Shown one piece after another: positions 8,044 to 16,941 of a stretch of DNA of 64,000 nt. Source of the stretch: Dehalogenimonas alkenigignens (lineage in GTDB: Bacteria; Chloroflexota; Dehalococcoidia; Dehalococcoidales; Dehalococcoidaceae); contig NZ_KQ758903.1 in NCBI RefSeq assembly GCF_001466665.1, positions 1,423,684 to 1,487,683 of the forward strand, read 5' to 3'. Position 1 is the stretch's first letter. Each line of letters opens with the position of its first letter. A program made the translations under genes and the position numbers. The notes beneath the pieces were generated by a model. That model ran no database searches. It was given only the letters and a program-made list of their open reading frames with translations, and had not been told where the DNA came from.

Positions 8044-8748
8044 TTACCGCCGGCGGCGGAACAGATCAAGAAAGCGATCCTGGTATTCATCGAAAATCCC
8101 CCAGCGGTCGAGTTCAGTCTTGAGCAGACCTGGGTCGAGCTCACCACGGGACGCGTCCCAGAACATCTGCTCAATGCGCATCCTCGCCTCAATAGGCAAG
8201 CCGCTGTTATCTACACCAAACAAGCCATGCGCTTTGAGTTCAGTTACATTTTGGCTGATAGAATGTTCGGTGAGTTCGTAAATAAACTTGAAAAGCGACA
8301 CGTCCCACATCTCATCCACTCCGCGGATTATGGTGGCACCCTTCTCGCCGCGCTCGTTGATATCGTCATTGATGCGGTTTGCTACCGCCGGCAGGCTGCC
8401 AGTTAAAATGCTGGTATCCTTGGGCTCATTCTTGTAGGTGTAAAGCAGCCCCGGGGCATGGGGTCCGTGGCGCCGCATTATCATCTCAAAATACCGTTGG
8501 GCATCATCGCCGAATCCTTCCAGCTTGTGCATGTAGACAGGCGTTACCAGCTTGGGGCGTTCAGCGATCACCCGCCCTTCGCGCAGCACCGTCTCCGGCC
8601 TCGCCTGCTGTTCCAGTTCAGCGTAGATAGGTTCGGTCAATAAGTAGTAATGAATATTAGTTTGACCGAAGGTCGCCAGTAATTGTTGCGGCGGCCGGAT
8701 GACCTGGGTATGTAAAGCGGCGAGTTTAATACGTTCTTGGTCGTTCAT
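8044..8748 (-). CDS. Conserved-looking hypothetical protein (234 aa)
   Basis: A soluble, mixed alpha/beta protein with a charged C terminus ending RRRR. I recognise no catalytic motif or named family. It lies 24 bases upstream of the thymidylate synthase-like gene and 8 bases after the 195-aa gene on the same strand, so the three form a likely operon. Codon use matches the core genome better than the accessory region. Function unknown. Confidence 0.6.
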   Translation of the reverse strand: MNDQERIKLAALHTQVIRPPQQLLATFGQTNIHYYLLTEPIYAELEQQARPETVLREGRVIAERPKLVTPVYMHKLEGFGDDAQRYFEMIMRRHGPHAPGLLYTYKNEPKDTSILTGSLPAVANRINDDINERGEKGATIIRGVDEMWDVSLFKFIYELTEHSISQNVTELKAHGLFGVDNSGLPIEARMRIEQMFWDASRGELDPGLLKTELDRWGIFDEYQDRFLDLFRRRR

Positions 8749-8755
8749 TAATATA

Positions 8756-9343
8756 CTATTCTATCTGGGCAAGATGTTTCTTTATCTCGTCGATGGACTT
8801 CACATACTGCATATCTAACTGCGTCTGAACGCGACGCCATTCCTCCTGAAACTGGGGGTATTGCTCCACGTTGATCTGACCGGGAAGTTCTTTTCCCTGG
8901 GACCGCAACGCCTGTCGGAGGCTTTGCTCGAATTTGGTTTTGAGTCCTATTTTGGCCTGATTTCGCTGGCCTTCACCTATTTGAGCATAGTGATCGAAGA
9001 TCCGTTGCAGCTGGCCGAGAGCCTCCGCCGTCGTCTCTTTGTCTTCTTTAATGGTTATTACGGCTCCCATGATCTTGGAGTTCCGCTTCTCGATGGTCTC
9101 GTTTCGCGGCAGATCGATGTTAGCTAAAAGCGTCTGAGTCAAACCTTTTATTACAAAAGGTAATTGCTTTTCATCAAAGGACATCAATTCTGCTTCATAA
9201 TCGGCTCTTTCAAAGAGAAACCGCTGGCCGATCTTTTCACCGGCCGGCACAAACTTCCATCGCAACCGATCATCGTCGGTAATCTCCCCAATGTCCTTGA
9301 GGCGCTCAGCGGCGATTTCCTTAGCGGAGCGGATTTCACCCAT
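8756..9343 (-). CDS. Hypothetical coiled-coil protein (195 aa)
   Basis: A charged, mostly helical protein starting MGEIRSAKEIAAERL, with predicted coiled-coil character through the central and C-terminal parts (e.g. EEWRRVQTQL). The family is not recognised. TAGGAG lies 8 bases before the second ATG (9343) but only 2 bases before the first (9349), so I prefer the second. It is first in the three-gene minus-strand set ending with the thymidylate synthase-like gene. Confidence 0.6.
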   Translation of the reverse strand: MGEIRSAKEIAAERLKDIGEITDDDRLRWKFVPAGEKIGQRFLFERADYEAELMSFDEKQLPFVIKGLTQTLLANIDLPRNETIEKRNSKIMGAVITIKEDKETTAEALGQLQRIFDHYAQIGEGQRNQAKIGLKTKFEQSLRQALRSQGKELPGQINVEQYPQFQEEWRRVQTQLDMQYVKSIDEIKKHLAQIE

Positions 9344-9457
9344 ATTCATAACTCCTACTCAAATTACTAATCGAATTATACAAAATCGGTGATGAGGCTT
9401 AAAGAGAATCCTGGGCGCTTCGCCCTCAGTCGTTGGAGAACATTGTTACTACTGGGA

Positions 9458-9463
9458 TATAAT
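9458..9463 (+). promoter_or_regulatory. -10 TATAAT, leaderless start for nitroreductase
   Basis: A perfect TATAAT ends 6 bases before the ATG at 9470, so transcription would begin at or next to the start codon. There is no ribosome site before this ATG. A TTGGAG at 9433-9438 is a weak -35 candidate with a 19-base spacer. Confidence 0.5.
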
Positions 9464-9469
9464 CTGCAC

Positions 9470-10123
9470 ATGGATGCAAATCATATCGTTTCGGTACATG
9501 ACGACAAGTCTGCGGTGATCGGTTTGCCGTCCCCGAAGACCACCGGGACGTTAAGCGTCGAGGAGGCCATTGCCAAGCGGCGGTCGGCGCGATCTTTCAC
9601 CTCGCAACCGCTGGCGCTGGAAGAGCTGTCACAGCTTTTATGGTCTCTCCAGGGCATCACCGACTGTCGGTCGTTCAGGACCGCCCCAAGTGCCGGCGCT
9701 GTCTTTCCGCTGAAGATTGTGGTGGCTGTTGGCAGTGTGGGCTCGACAGTCCTGCCGCCTGGGCTTTATTTCTATATGCCGCAAGAACATGCCCTGCTTC
9801 CTCGCCGAATCGGCGACTGCCGGTCGGCTCTGACCGACGCCGCCATCGGCCAGGACTCGATCAGCACAGCACCGCTGTCGCTGGTCATCGCTGCGGACTA
9901 TGAGCTTACCCGGAGTCGATATCGCATCCGGACCGAGCGGTATGTTCATATGGAAGCCGGGCATGCGGCTCAGAACCTCTACCTGCAGGCGGTCGCCATG
10001 GGATTGGGTACAGTGGCAATCGGTGCATTTGACGATGCCGCCGTCAGGGAAGCAGCTGCGCTGCCGGGGAACTTTCAACCGCTATATATCATGCCTGTCG
10101 GCTGCCCTTCCCGTGAACCTTAA
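9470..10123 (+). CDS. SagB-type nitroreductase-family oxidoreductase
   Basis: 217 residues of the nitroreductase / SagB-type FMN oxidoreductase fold. It has the flavin-binding SVEEAIAKRRSARSF motif near the N terminus, APSAGAVFPL for the substrate/flavin pocket, and the C-terminal HAAQNLYLQAVAMGLGTV. These enzymes use FMN to oxidise or reduce small substrates; stand-alone SagB-like members in anaerobes have no fixed substrate. The start at 9470 is chosen from the promoter position; an upstream in-frame ATG (9389) would add 27 unrelated residues. Convergent with cimA, 10 bases apart. Confidence 0.8.
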   Translation: MDANHIVSVHDDKSAVIGLPSPKTTGTLSVEEAIAKRRSARSFTSQPLALEELSQLLWSLQGITDCRSFRTAPSAGAVFPLKIVVAVGSVGSTVLPPGLYFYMPQEHALLPRRIGDCRSALTDAAIGQDSISTAPLSLVIAADYELTRSRYRIRTERYVHMEAGHAAQNLYLQAVAMGLGTVAIGAFDDAAVREAAALPGNFQPLYIMPVGCPSREP

Positions 10124-10133
10124 CCAAACGTTT

Positions 10134-11720
10134 TCACTTACGGTTGAGCAGAAAATACTCCAGGCTGTCGACCAGCGCCAGCCAGGATGCTTCGATAAGG
10201 TTGGCCGATGCCCCAACGGTATGCCATTCCTCGGCGCCGTTGGAGGATTCGATCAGGACCCGCACCAGCGACTCCGTACCGGTGCTTTCTTCCAGAACGC
10301 GCACCTTGAAATCTGTCAGTTTCACCGCGTCCAGCGCGGGGTAGTACGGCAGCAGGGCTTTGCGCAGGGCGAGATCCAACGCGTTTACTGGGCCGTTGCC
10401 TTCGGCGGCGGTATGCATCACCTCGCCGTTGACCCGCACTTTCACGATGGCCTCGCTCATCATCTCTTCTTCTTCACAGGCGATGGTCGGGCGGCGGCGG
10501 CGTTTCTCGATGACGACCATGAAATCGATTAATTCGAAAGGCGCCCGGTAGCCTGGACCGGCGCGGTGGACCAGCAGGTCGAATGAGGCCTCAGCGTTCT
10601 CATACTGGAAGCCCATGCTCTCCAGTTGTTTAACCCGCTCCAGCAGGCTTTGGGCTTCAGCGCTTCTAGGAGACAGCGCCACACCGATCTCCTGCGCCCG
10701 CTGGATGATATTAGCCCGGCCGGCCAACTCCGAGACCAGCGTCCGTGGCTTATTGCCGACAGCCGCCGGGTCAATATGCTGATAGGCAAATACCCAGCGC
10801 GACAGGCCGGAAACATGCAGCCCAGCTTTGTGGCTGAAGGCGGAATGGCCGACATAGGGCAGGAACGGGTCCGGCGCCAGATTGGCTGCCTCGGAGACGA
10901 AGTGGGACAGGTCAGCCAGACGGGACAACCGCTGGTCATCGATGACATCCAGACCTATCTTGAGCTTGAGGGCGGGAATGATGGAGCAAAGATTGGCGTT
11001 CCCGCATCTTTCGCCGTAGCCGTTAACCGTGCCCTGTACCTGGGTAGCCCCGGCGCGGACGGCGGCCAGGGTGTTGGCTACCGCCAGTTCGGCGTCGTTG
11101 TGGGCATGGATGCCTACCGGCACCCCAGCAACGGCGACGACGGCGCGGACAGCTTCACCAACTTCTTCAGGAAGGCTGCCGCCGTTGGTATCGCACAGCA
11201 CCAGACAGTCGGCTCCCGCCTTTTCGGCCGCCGACAGCACCTTCAGCGAATAGTCTTTATCAGCTTTGAAGCCATCGAAAAAGTGCTCGGCATCCAGGAA
11301 TACGGCGCGGCCTTTGGACTTTAGATAGCGGATGGAGTCGGCCACCATGGCGATGTTCTCTTCAAGGCTGGTGGCTAAAACCTTCTCCACCTGCGGCGCC
11401 GAACTCTTGCCTACCAATGTAACCACCGGCGCGCCGGACTCCAGCAGTGCCCGAATGTTGACATCGCTTTCAACGGCCACTCCGGCCTTGCGGGTGCTGC
11501 CGAAAGCCACCAGGCGGGCGTTCTTGAAGTGGTTCAACGCCGCTCGTTGGAAAAATTCGTTGTCCTTGGGGTTGGCGCCGGGCCAGCCGCCTTCGATGTA
11601 ATCAACGCCGAATTCATCCAGCTTCTGCGCGATGTGCAGCTTGTCCAACACCGAGAAGGAGATGCCCTCCCGCTGGGCGCCGTCACGAAGAGTCGTATCG
11701 TAGATCTCTATTCTGGTCAT
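10134..11720 (-). CDS. cimA: (R)-citramalate synthase
   Basis: 528 residues, the usual length for the CimA/LeuA-like class. The DRE-TIM aldolase start (IEIYDTTLRDGAQREG) and the metal-binding HAHND segment are present, and the C-terminal 150 residues match the LeuA-type dimer/allosteric domain. It condenses pyruvate and acetyl-CoA to citramalate, the first step of the threonine-independent isoleucine route; LeuCD and LeuB then convert citramalate to 2-oxobutanoate. DGAQREG with downstream GGWPG distinguishes it from the leuA copy at 15243. It follows leuB by 3 bases. Such a route has been described in Dehalococcoides. Confidence 0.92.
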   Translation of the reverse strand: MTRIEIYDTTLRDGAQREGISFSVLDKLHIAQKLDEFGVDYIEGGWPGANPKDNEFFQRAALNHFKNARLVAFGSTRKAGVAVESDVNIRALLESGAPVVTLVGKSSAPQVEKVLATSLEENIAMVADSIRYLKSKGRAVFLDAEHFFDGFKADKDYSLKVLSAAEKAGADCLVLCDTNGGSLPEEVGEAVRAVVAVAGVPVGIHAHNDAELAVANTLAAVRAGATQVQGTVNGYGERCGNANLCSIIPALKLKIGLDVIDDQRLSRLADLSHFVSEAANLAPDPFLPYVGHSAFSHKAGLHVSGLSRWVFAYQHIDPAAVGNKPRTLVSELAGRANIIQRAQEIGVALSPRSAEAQSLLERVKQLESMGFQYENAEASFDLLVHRAGPGYRAPFELIDFMVVIEKRRRRPTIACEEEEMMSEAIVKVRVNGEVMHTAAEGNGPVNALDLALRKALLPYYPALDAVKLTDFKVRVLEESTGTESLVRVLIESSNGAEEWHTVGASANLIEASWLALVDSLEYFLLNRK

Positions 11721-11723
11721 TGG

Positions 11724-12812
11724 TTAGATTCTCGCGGCGATCAAATCCCCCATCTGGCGGGTGCCTACCCGGGTGCTCTCCGGGGCCATTATATCATCGG
11801 TGCGGTAGCCATGCTTGAGCACGCTCTCGGCCGCTTGTTCGACAGCGGCGGCCTCGGAATCGAGAGCCAGCGAATGGCGCAGCATCATGGCTACGGAGAG
11901 AATAGTGGCGATGGGATTGGCGATGTCCTTGCCAGCGATGGTCGGCGCGCTGCCGTGGATAGGCTCGTACAGGCCGAATGTTCGCTTGCCGGCCACCGGT
12001 ATGCCGGAGAGCGAGGCCGACGGCAGCATGCCCATGGAGCCGGCCAGCTGCGCAGCCTCGTCAGACAGGATATCACCAAAAAGGTTCTCGGTGACGATGA
12101 CATCAAACATGGCAGGCGTCCGGATAAGCTGCATGGCACAGGCGTCAACCAGGACGTGGGACAGGGCAACATCAGGGTAGTCACGGGATACCTCGACTGC
12201 TACCTGCCGCCACAGGCGGGATGATTTCAACACATTGGCCTTGTCCACCGACACCAGCCGTTTCTTGCGCGCCCGAGCCAGCTCGAAGCCGACACGGATA
12301 ATGCGTTCGATTTCCTGCTCCGAGTAGGTCATGGAGTCAGTGGCCTTGCGCCCTCTTGAAGTTACCCATTCCTTCTTGGGTTTGGCAAAATAGACGCCGC
12401 CGGTGAGCTCTCGGACGAAGACGAAGTCGGTACCCTGCAAAACCTCCGGCTTGAGGGTGGAGGCATTGACCAGCTCATCAAAGACCCTGACCGGCCGCAG
12501 GTTGGCGAACAGTCCCAATCCTTTGCGCAGGGCGAGCAAACCGTCTTCAGGGTGCACCGGCAATTTCGGGTCATCGTAGCGAGGGTCGCCGACGGCAGCC
12601 AGCATCACCGCGTCGCTCCTCTTGCACATGGCCAGGGTCTCTTCGGGCAGCGCCGACTCGGTCTTGTCAATGGCTACGGCGCCGATTAGTTCATACTCCA
12701 GCTTAAAGCTGTGGCCGAATTTCCTGCCGACAGCCTGGAGAACCTTGACGCCCTCGGCCATGACATCCGGCCCGATGCCGTCGCCGGGCAGTACGGTGAT
12801 GCGATATTTCAA
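11724..12812 (-). CDS. leuB: 3-isopropylmalate dehydrogenase
   Basis: 362 residues of the isocitrate/isopropylmalate dehydrogenase family. GDGIGPDV is at the N terminus, SVDKANVL supplies the active-site Lys, and the [19 protein letters not shown] segment holds the metal-binding Asp residues. It oxidises and decarboxylates 3-isopropylmalate (and probably methylmalate from CimA) with NAD. The start is TTG with AGGAG 8 bases upstream. A 206-base gap with its own promoter separates it from leuD, so leuB-cimA can be transcribed apart from the rest of the leu genes. Confidence 0.95.
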   Translation of the reverse strand: MKYRITVLPGDGIGPDVMAEGVKVLQAVGRKFGHSFKLEYELIGAVAIDKTESALPEETLAMCKRSDAVMLAAVGDPRYDDPKLPVHPEDGLLALRKGLGLFANLRPVRVFDELVNASTLKPEVLQGTDFVFVRELTGGVYFAKPKKEWVTSRGRKATDSMTYSEQEIERIIRVGFELARARKKRLVSVDKANVLKSSRLWRQVAVEVSRDYPDVALSHVLVDACAMQLIRTPAMFDVIVTENLFGDILSDEAAQLAGSMGMLPSASLSGIPVAGKRTFGLYEPIHGSAPTIAGKDIANPIATILSVAMMLRHSLALDSEAAAVEQAAESVLKHGYRTDDIMAPESTRVGTRQMGDLIAARI

Positions 12813-12870
12813 ATTGGCTGCTCCTGTTGCGCGTTAGTTTTTGATTCAGTGCTAATTATTGTGTTTTAGG

Positions 12871-12921
12871 AGGAACGAATCACCGGGTTCCACGTTCATC
12901 CTGAACGCAGGTTTCGTTCCT
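12871..12921. repeat. Nested inverted repeat in leuB 5' region
   Basis: AGGAACGAA (12871-12879) and TTCGTTCCT (12913-12921) form a perfect 9-base outer stem around an inner CGTTCA-TCC-TGAACG hairpin (12893-12907). It lies in the transcribed leader between the leuB promoter and the leuB start. It could be a leader structure or a relic of the dispersed repeats seen elsewhere in the window. Confidence 0.45.
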
Positions 12922-12990
12922 GAAAACGAGTCGAGTCCAAATGATTCAAACCTTAGCTCTCCCTGTGCCTGCGGCGTCCGATGAGCCAAT

Positions 12991-13022
12991 ATTATAGCAC
13001 ATTAGTTCATGTATAATGTCAA
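12991..13022 (-). promoter_or_regulatory. Promoter for leuB-cimA
   Basis: On the minus strand TTGACA (13022-13017) is followed after 20 bases by TATAAT (12996-12991), preceded by TGTGC as an extended -10. An A-rich UP-like tract, AAAAACGACAAAA, lies just upstream. The -35 overlaps the leuD stop codon. Nearly the same arrangement recurs at 36194-36244. Confidence 0.6.
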
Positions 13023-13546
13023 GCGTCTTTTGTCGTTTTTGCCGCTCCGGCTGAAATATTTTTTAACCTCTCTCGGGTGTATTCGATGAGGCCGCCAGCC
13101 CTGATGATACCGCTCATGAACACCGGGTAGGCTGACGCCCTGAATGTTTTGCCTTTGGTCAGATTGTTGATGGTGCCGGAATCGAGATCTATCTCCAGTT
13201 CGTCGCCGGCGTCGGCAGCCTCCACCGCTTCCGGGCTTTCCAGGAGCGGCAAGCCGATGTTGATGGCGTTTCTGAAAAAGATGCGGGCAAAACTCCCGGC
13301 GATGACGGCCGAGACGCCGGAGGCCTTGATGGCGATGGGCGCATGCTCCCGTGACGAGCCGCAGCCGAAGTTGGTCGTCGCCACGATGATATCGCCAGGC
13401 TTAGCTTTTTTTACGAAATCCAGATCGATGTCCTCCATGCAGTGGCGGGCCAGTTCGTACGGATCTGAGACATTGAGATAGCGCGCCGGGATGATGGCGT
13501 CGGTGTCCACGTTGGCGCCGTATTTATGAACGCGGCCTTTGAGCAT
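13019..13546 (-). CDS. leuD: 3-isopropylmalate dehydratase small subunit
   Basis: 175 residues, aconitase swivel domain. It begins [21 protein letters not shown], and [11 protein letters not shown] at about residues 60-70 is the substrate-binding loop of the small subunit. With LeuC it isomerises 2- to 3-isopropylmalate, and in this pathway citramalate to methylmalate. AGGAG lies 7 bases before the ATG, and leuC ends 24 bases upstream. The last codons overlap the promoter of leuB. This is the archaeal/anaerobe short type, matching the 418-residue LeuC. Confidence 0.93.
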   Translation of the reverse strand: MLKGRVHKYGANVDTDAIIPARYLNVSDPYELARHCMEDIDLDFVKKAKPGDIIVATTNFGCGSSREHAPIAIKASGVSAVIAGSFARIFFRNAINIGLPLLESPEAVEAADAGDELEIDLDSGTINNLTKGKTFRASAYPVFMSGIIRAGGLIEYTRERLKNISAGAAKTTKDA

Positions 13547-13570
13547 AGAATTCTCCTGTTAAATTGCGAG

Positions 13571-14827
13571 TTAGGTTGCCAGGTCTCCGGGCGACACAAT
13601 TTTACCGGCAATAGCCGATGCCGCAGCCACCGCCGGACCGGCCAGATAGACCTCAGACTTGGGACTGCCCATGCGGCCGATGAAGTTGCGGTTGGTGGTG
13701 GCCAGACATTTCTCACCGGTCGCTAAAATGCCCATATGGCCGCCCAGACACGGCCCGCAGGTGGGGGTGGACACGGCGCAGCCGGCCTCGATGAAGACCT
13801 CAATATAGCCCGAGCGCAGAGCATCCATATAGACCTGCTGAGAGCCGGGGATGATGATGCAGCGGACATTGCTGTTGACCTTTTTCTTGTTCAGGATATT
13901 GGCCGCGACCTGCAGGTCTTCAAAGCGGCCGTTGGTGCAGGAACCGATGACCACCTGGTCGATATAAACCCGGCCCACCTGGCTGACCGGTTTGACGTTG
14001 GACGGCAGGTGCGGCAGGGCTACCTGCGGCTCCATGCCGCTGACATCGTACTCGTGAACAGCCTCATATTTGGCATCGGCGTCGGGTTCGAAGACCACCG
14101 GCTGGCGCTTGCCGCGGCCTTTAGCGTAAGCAACCGCCTTTTTATCCGCGTAAAACAGCCCGGCCTTGGCGCCAGCCTCAATGGCCATGTTGGCCATGGT
14201 GAAGCGGCCTTCCATGGATAGCTTGTCGATGACTTCGCCGCCGAACTCCATGGCAGCGTAAAGAGCCCCGTCAACGCCGATCTTGCCGATGGTGTAAAGG
14301 ATCAGATCCTTGCCGCCGACATGCTTGGGCAGCTTGCCCTTGTAGACAAACTTGATGGTCGGCGGAACTTTCATCCAGATGTCGCCGGTGGCCATGGCTG
14401 AGGCGACATCGGTCGAGCCCATGCCGGTGGCGAAAGCTCCCAGCGCGCCGTAGGTGCAGGTGTGGGAATCGGCACCGATAACCAGGTCGCCGGGCATGAC
14501 CAAACCCTTTTCGTGCAGGATGACGTGCTCGATCCCCATCTGGCCGCACTCGAAGAAATTAACCCCCTGGGCGCGGGCGAATTCCCGCAGTATCTTAGCC
14601 TGCTCCGCCGACTGGATATCCTTATTCGGCACGAAATGGTCCGGGACCAGGACGATTTTCTTGGGATCGAAGACCTTCTCCAGCCCCAGCTTCCAGAACT
14701 CCCGGATGGCGATCGGCGCGGTGATATCGTTGGCTAAGACAACATCTACCCTGGCGGAAATAAATTCGCCGGGACTAACCCGTTCTTTGCCGGCATGGGC
14801 GGCCAGTATCTTTTCGGCTAGATTCAC
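13571..14827 (-). CDS. leuC: 3-isopropylmalate dehydratase large subunit
   Basis: 418 residues, the short LeuC/homoaconitase-type large subunit. Iron-sulfur ligands are visible in IGSCTNGR and in the [14 protein letters not shown] segment, and [21 protein letters not shown]-type active-site sequence lies near residues 110-130. With LeuD it forms the 4Fe-4S isomerase of leucine synthesis, which also serves the CimA route. The start is GTG, overlapping the mgtC stop as GTGA, so translation is coupled. Such dehydratases are typically oxygen-sensitive. Confidence 0.94.
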   Translation of the reverse strand: MNLAEKILAAHAGKERVSPGEFISARVDVVLANDITAPIAIREFWKLGLEKVFDPKKIVLVPDHFVPNKDIQSAEQAKILREFARAQGVNFFECGQMGIEHVILHEKGLVMPGDLVIGADSHTCTYGALGAFATGMGSTDVASAMATGDIWMKVPPTIKFVYKGKLPKHVGGKDLILYTIGKIGVDGALYAAMEFGGEVIDKLSMEGRFTMANMAIEAGAKAGLFYADKKAVAYAKGRGKRQPVVFEPDADAKYEAVHEYDVSGMEPQVALPHLPSNVKPVSQVGRVYIDQVVIGSCTNGRFEDLQVAANILNKKKVNSNVRCIIIPGSQQVYMDALRSGYIEVFIEAGCAVSTPTCGPCLGGHMGILATGEKCLATTNRNFIGRMGSPKSEVYLAGPAVAAASAIAGKIVSPGDLAT

Positions 14828-15246
14828 TTTTTCTTACTCCCTTGGTCTGAATGCACATGAGGCAGAAGCAACACCACCAGAACCAACCCGCCGGCGGCGG
14901 CGGCGATAAAATATCGCCCGGCGCCGGCGGCGACGCCGATAGCGGCGGCCACCCAGATGGTCGCCGCGGTAGTCAATCCCTCGACGATGCCTTCTTCCCG
15001 CCGCAATATGATGGTGCCGGCGCCCAGGAAACCGATGCCGGTGACGATATTGGCCGCCAGACGCGCCGGATCCGCGGTCTCAAAGGCAAAAATAGACAGG
15101 ATGGTGAATAGCGACGACCCTAGAGCTATCAACGCCAAGGTGCGGACCCCGGCCGCTTTTCCGGCCTTTTCACGTTGAATGCCGATCACCGCTCCCAGCG
15201 TTCCGGCCAGAACTAACCGCAACAGCATGGTGACTTCGTCTGTCAA
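14824..15246 (-). CDS. MgtC/SapB-family membrane protein
   Basis: 140 residues with four hydrophobic helices and the family signatures [19 protein letters not shown] and [13 protein letters not shown]. MgtC-type proteins are inner-membrane factors linked to magnesium limitation, pH and, in some species, control of ATP synthase. It starts at TTG overlapping the leuA stop (TTGA) and ends overlapping the leuC start (GTGA), so it is translated as part of leuA-mgtC-leuCD. A membrane protein in this position is odd, and its link with leucine synthesis is unknown. Confidence 0.85.
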   Translation of the reverse strand: MTDEVTMLLRLVLAGTLGAVIGIQREKAGKAAGVRTLALIALGSSLFTILSIFAFETADPARLAANIVTGIGFLGAGTIILRREEGIVEGLTTAATIWVAAAIGVAAGAGRYFIAAAAGGLVLVVLLLPHVHSDQGSKKK

Positions 15247-16790
15247 TTTACTGTTCCCGAAGGAGTCTTCGCCTGCCCGTTCATCCTAACCGCCAGCAGG
15301 CGGTTTAAAGCGTTCATGTAGGCCTTAGCCGAAGAGACGATGACGTCGGTATCAGCGCCGCGGCCGGAATATGATACGCCCTCGCTCTCGATGCGGATAA
15401 AGACCTCGCCAATGGCGTCAATGCCGGCGGTGATCGAGGTGATCGAGAATTCAGTCAGCCTGTTAGGCACGCCGACCAGGCGATTGATGGCTTTGTAGAC
15501 GGCATCCACCGGTCCGGTGCCCAGGGCCGCATCTTCAAGAACCTTGCCGCCAGGACCGATGAGTCTCACCGCCGCGGTGGGGATGCCCCGGTCGCCGCAG
15601 GTTACCTGCAGGCGGTCAAGGTGGTAAGCCTCGATGACCGTGCGCTGTTCTTCAGCGACCAGCGATTCGATGTCCCGGTCGGTGACCTCTTTTTTCTTAT
15701 CGGCCAGTTCCTTGAAAGCGGCGAAAGCCCGATCGAAATCGCATTCCGACAGGTTGTAGCCCAGTTCTGCCAGGCGCTCTTTGAAGGCGTGGCGGCCTGA
15801 CAACTTGCCCAGCACCAGCGACGAAGCCGGGACGCCGACCGTTTTGGGATCCATGATCTCATAGGTCTTGGGCATTTTGATGACACCATCCTGGTGGATG
15901 CCGGACTGGTGGCGGAAGGCGTTAGCTCCAACCACCGACTTGTTTGGCTGAACGGGGAAGCCGGTGCGCTGCGATACCAGGCGGGACGTGGGATAGATCA
16001 ATTCGGTGTTAATAGAAGTCGTCACGTCGTACAGGTCAGGCCTGGTGCTGATGGCCATCACCACTTCCTCAAGGGCAGCGTTGCCGGCCCGTTCGCCGAT
16101 ACCGTTGACGGTGCATTCCACCTGGCGCGCGCCGCGCCTGACGGCTTCCAGTGAATTGGCGACCGACAGGCCCAAGTCATCATGGCAGTGGACGGAAATA
16201 ACGGCTCTGTCAATGTTGGGAACATTGTTGAAGATACCCTCGATGAGGCCTCCGAACTCGAAAGGCATGGCGTAGCCTACAGTATCAGGTATGTTCAGCG
16301 TTGTCGCCCCGGCGTCGATGACCGCTTCCAGCAGCGCGTAGATAAACTGCGGGTCGGACCTCGAGGCATCCATAGGGGAGAACTCGATGTTGGAACAGTA
16401 GCCTTTGGCTCTGGCAACCATGTCGCGGGCCAGGCTGAGGACTTCCTCCCGGCTCTTCTTGAGCTGGTGCACCATGTGTACCTCGGAGGAAGAAATGAAA
16501 ACGTGGATGCGCGGGTCGCGGGCTTTTTGCAGCGCCTCCCAGGCGCGGTCAATGTCTTTGGGATTGGCCCGCGCCAGGCCGCAGACGGTGCAGCCCCTGA
16601 TTTCTGCGGCGATGCGCTTAACCGCTTCGAAATCTCCGGGCGAGGTTACCGGGAAGCCGGCTTCAATGATATCAACGCCCAGCGCTTCTAAAGCCCGGGC
16701 AATCTCCAGCTTCTCCTGAATATTGAGGGAGGCGCCGGCCGCCTGTTCGCCGTCGCGCAGGGTGGTGTCGAAGATTAGTAGCTTATTCAT
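15243..16790 (-). CDS. leuA: 2-isopropylmalate synthase
   Basis: 515 residues. The catalytic TIM barrel starts with [19 protein letters not shown], has [14 protein letters not shown] as the metal-binding motif, and the C-terminal 120 residues form the leucine-binding regulatory domain. It condenses 2-oxoisovalerate and acetyl-CoA, the committed step to leucine. The ATG is preceded by AAGGAG at an unusually long distance (14 bases), with GGAG able to pair locally with CTCC. A promoter and an Ile/Leu-rich leader ORF lie in the ilvC-leuA gap, so both attenuation and allosteric feedback are likely controls. Confidence 0.94.
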   Translation of the reverse strand: MNKLLIFDTTLRDGEQAAGASLNIQEKLEIARALEALGVDIIEAGFPVTSPGDFEAVKRIAAEIRGCTVCGLARANPKDIDRAWEALQKARDPRIHVFISSSEVHMVHQLKKSREEVLSLARDMVARAKGYCSNIEFSPMDASRSDPQFIYALLEAVIDAGATTLNIPDTVGYAMPFEFGGLIEGIFNNVPNIDRAVISVHCHDDLGLSVANSLEAVRRGARQVECTVNGIGERAGNAALEEVVMAISTRPDLYDVTTSINTELIYPTSRLVSQRTGFPVQPNKSVVGANAFRHQSGIHQDGVIKMPKTYEIMDPKTVGVPASSLVLGKLSGRHAFKERLAELGYNLSECDFDRAFAAFKELADKKKEVTDRDIESLVAEEQRTVIEAYHLDRLQVTCGDRGIPTAAVRLIGPGGKVLEDAALGTGPVDAVYKAINRLVGVPNRLTEFSITSITAGIDAIGEVFIRIESEGVSYSGRGADTDVIVSSAKAYMNALNRLLAVRMNGQAKTPSGTVN

Positions 16791-16812
16791 CTGTCCGGGA
16801 GACTCTCCTTAT

Positions 16813-16830
16813 CGTTATTTTTAGATAACG
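16813..16830 (-). promoter_or_regulatory. Hairpin upstream of leuA
   Basis: CGTTAT and ATAACG form a 6-pair stem with a 6-base loop, lying after the leader-ORF hairpin and just before the leuA ribosome site. There is no T-tract. It is a candidate switching element with the leader hairpin. Confidence 0.45.
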
Positions 16831-16835
16831 CCTGC

Positions 16836-16860
16836 CCCTCCTCCTACCAGGAAGAGGGGT
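16836..16860 (-). promoter_or_regulatory. Hairpin spanning leader-ORF stop codon
   Basis: CCCCTC...GAGGGG with inner TCCT/AGGA makes a stem of about ten pairs with one mismatch and a short loop. The TAG stop of the leader ORF lies inside it, so a ribosome at the end of the leader would melt it. No U-run follows, so classical intrinsic termination is not obvious. Confidence 0.5.
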
Positions 16861-16897
16861 TAATAAGGATGAGAATGCTCCCGCCGATGAAATTCAT
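16844..16897 (-). CDS. leuL: Candidate leuA leader peptide (17 aa)
   Basis: The ORF reads MNFIGGSILILINPSSW. Six of 17 residues are Ile or Leu, five of them consecutive (ILILI, codons ATT CTC ATC CTT ATT). It lies entirely in the 150-base gap between ilvC and leuA. The ATG is 6 bases after a -10 hexamer, so it would be a leaderless ORF translated from the mRNA 5' end. A ribosome stalled on the Ile/Leu codons for lack of charged tRNA would change pairing of the hairpins before leuA. The arrangement is seen in the sequence; the regulatory function is inferred. Confidence 0.6.
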   Translation of the reverse strand: MNFIGGSILILINPSSW

Positions 16898-16903
16898 GCG
16901 CTT

Positions 16904-16933
16904 ATGTTACCTTATTTTGAGTTATCGTTTCAA
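16904..16933 (-). promoter_or_regulatory. Promoter of leuA operon
   Basis: The minus strand reads TTGAAA (16933-16928), an 18-base spacer, then TAACAT (16909-16904). The predicted start of transcription coincides with the ATG of the leader ORF at 16897. It lies directly after the ilvC stop, separating leuA-mgtC-leuCD from ilvDBNC. Confidence 0.6.
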
Positions 16934-16941
16934 ACCCTGGA

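Noticed and set aside
12871-12990. T-box-like leader before leuB (TGGAACC plus pairing arms)
   Set aside because: TGGAACC resembles the T-box core, but its fourth base would need a tRNA with U as discriminator, which Leu, Ile and Val tRNAs lack, and there is no room for a stem I with specifier loop.
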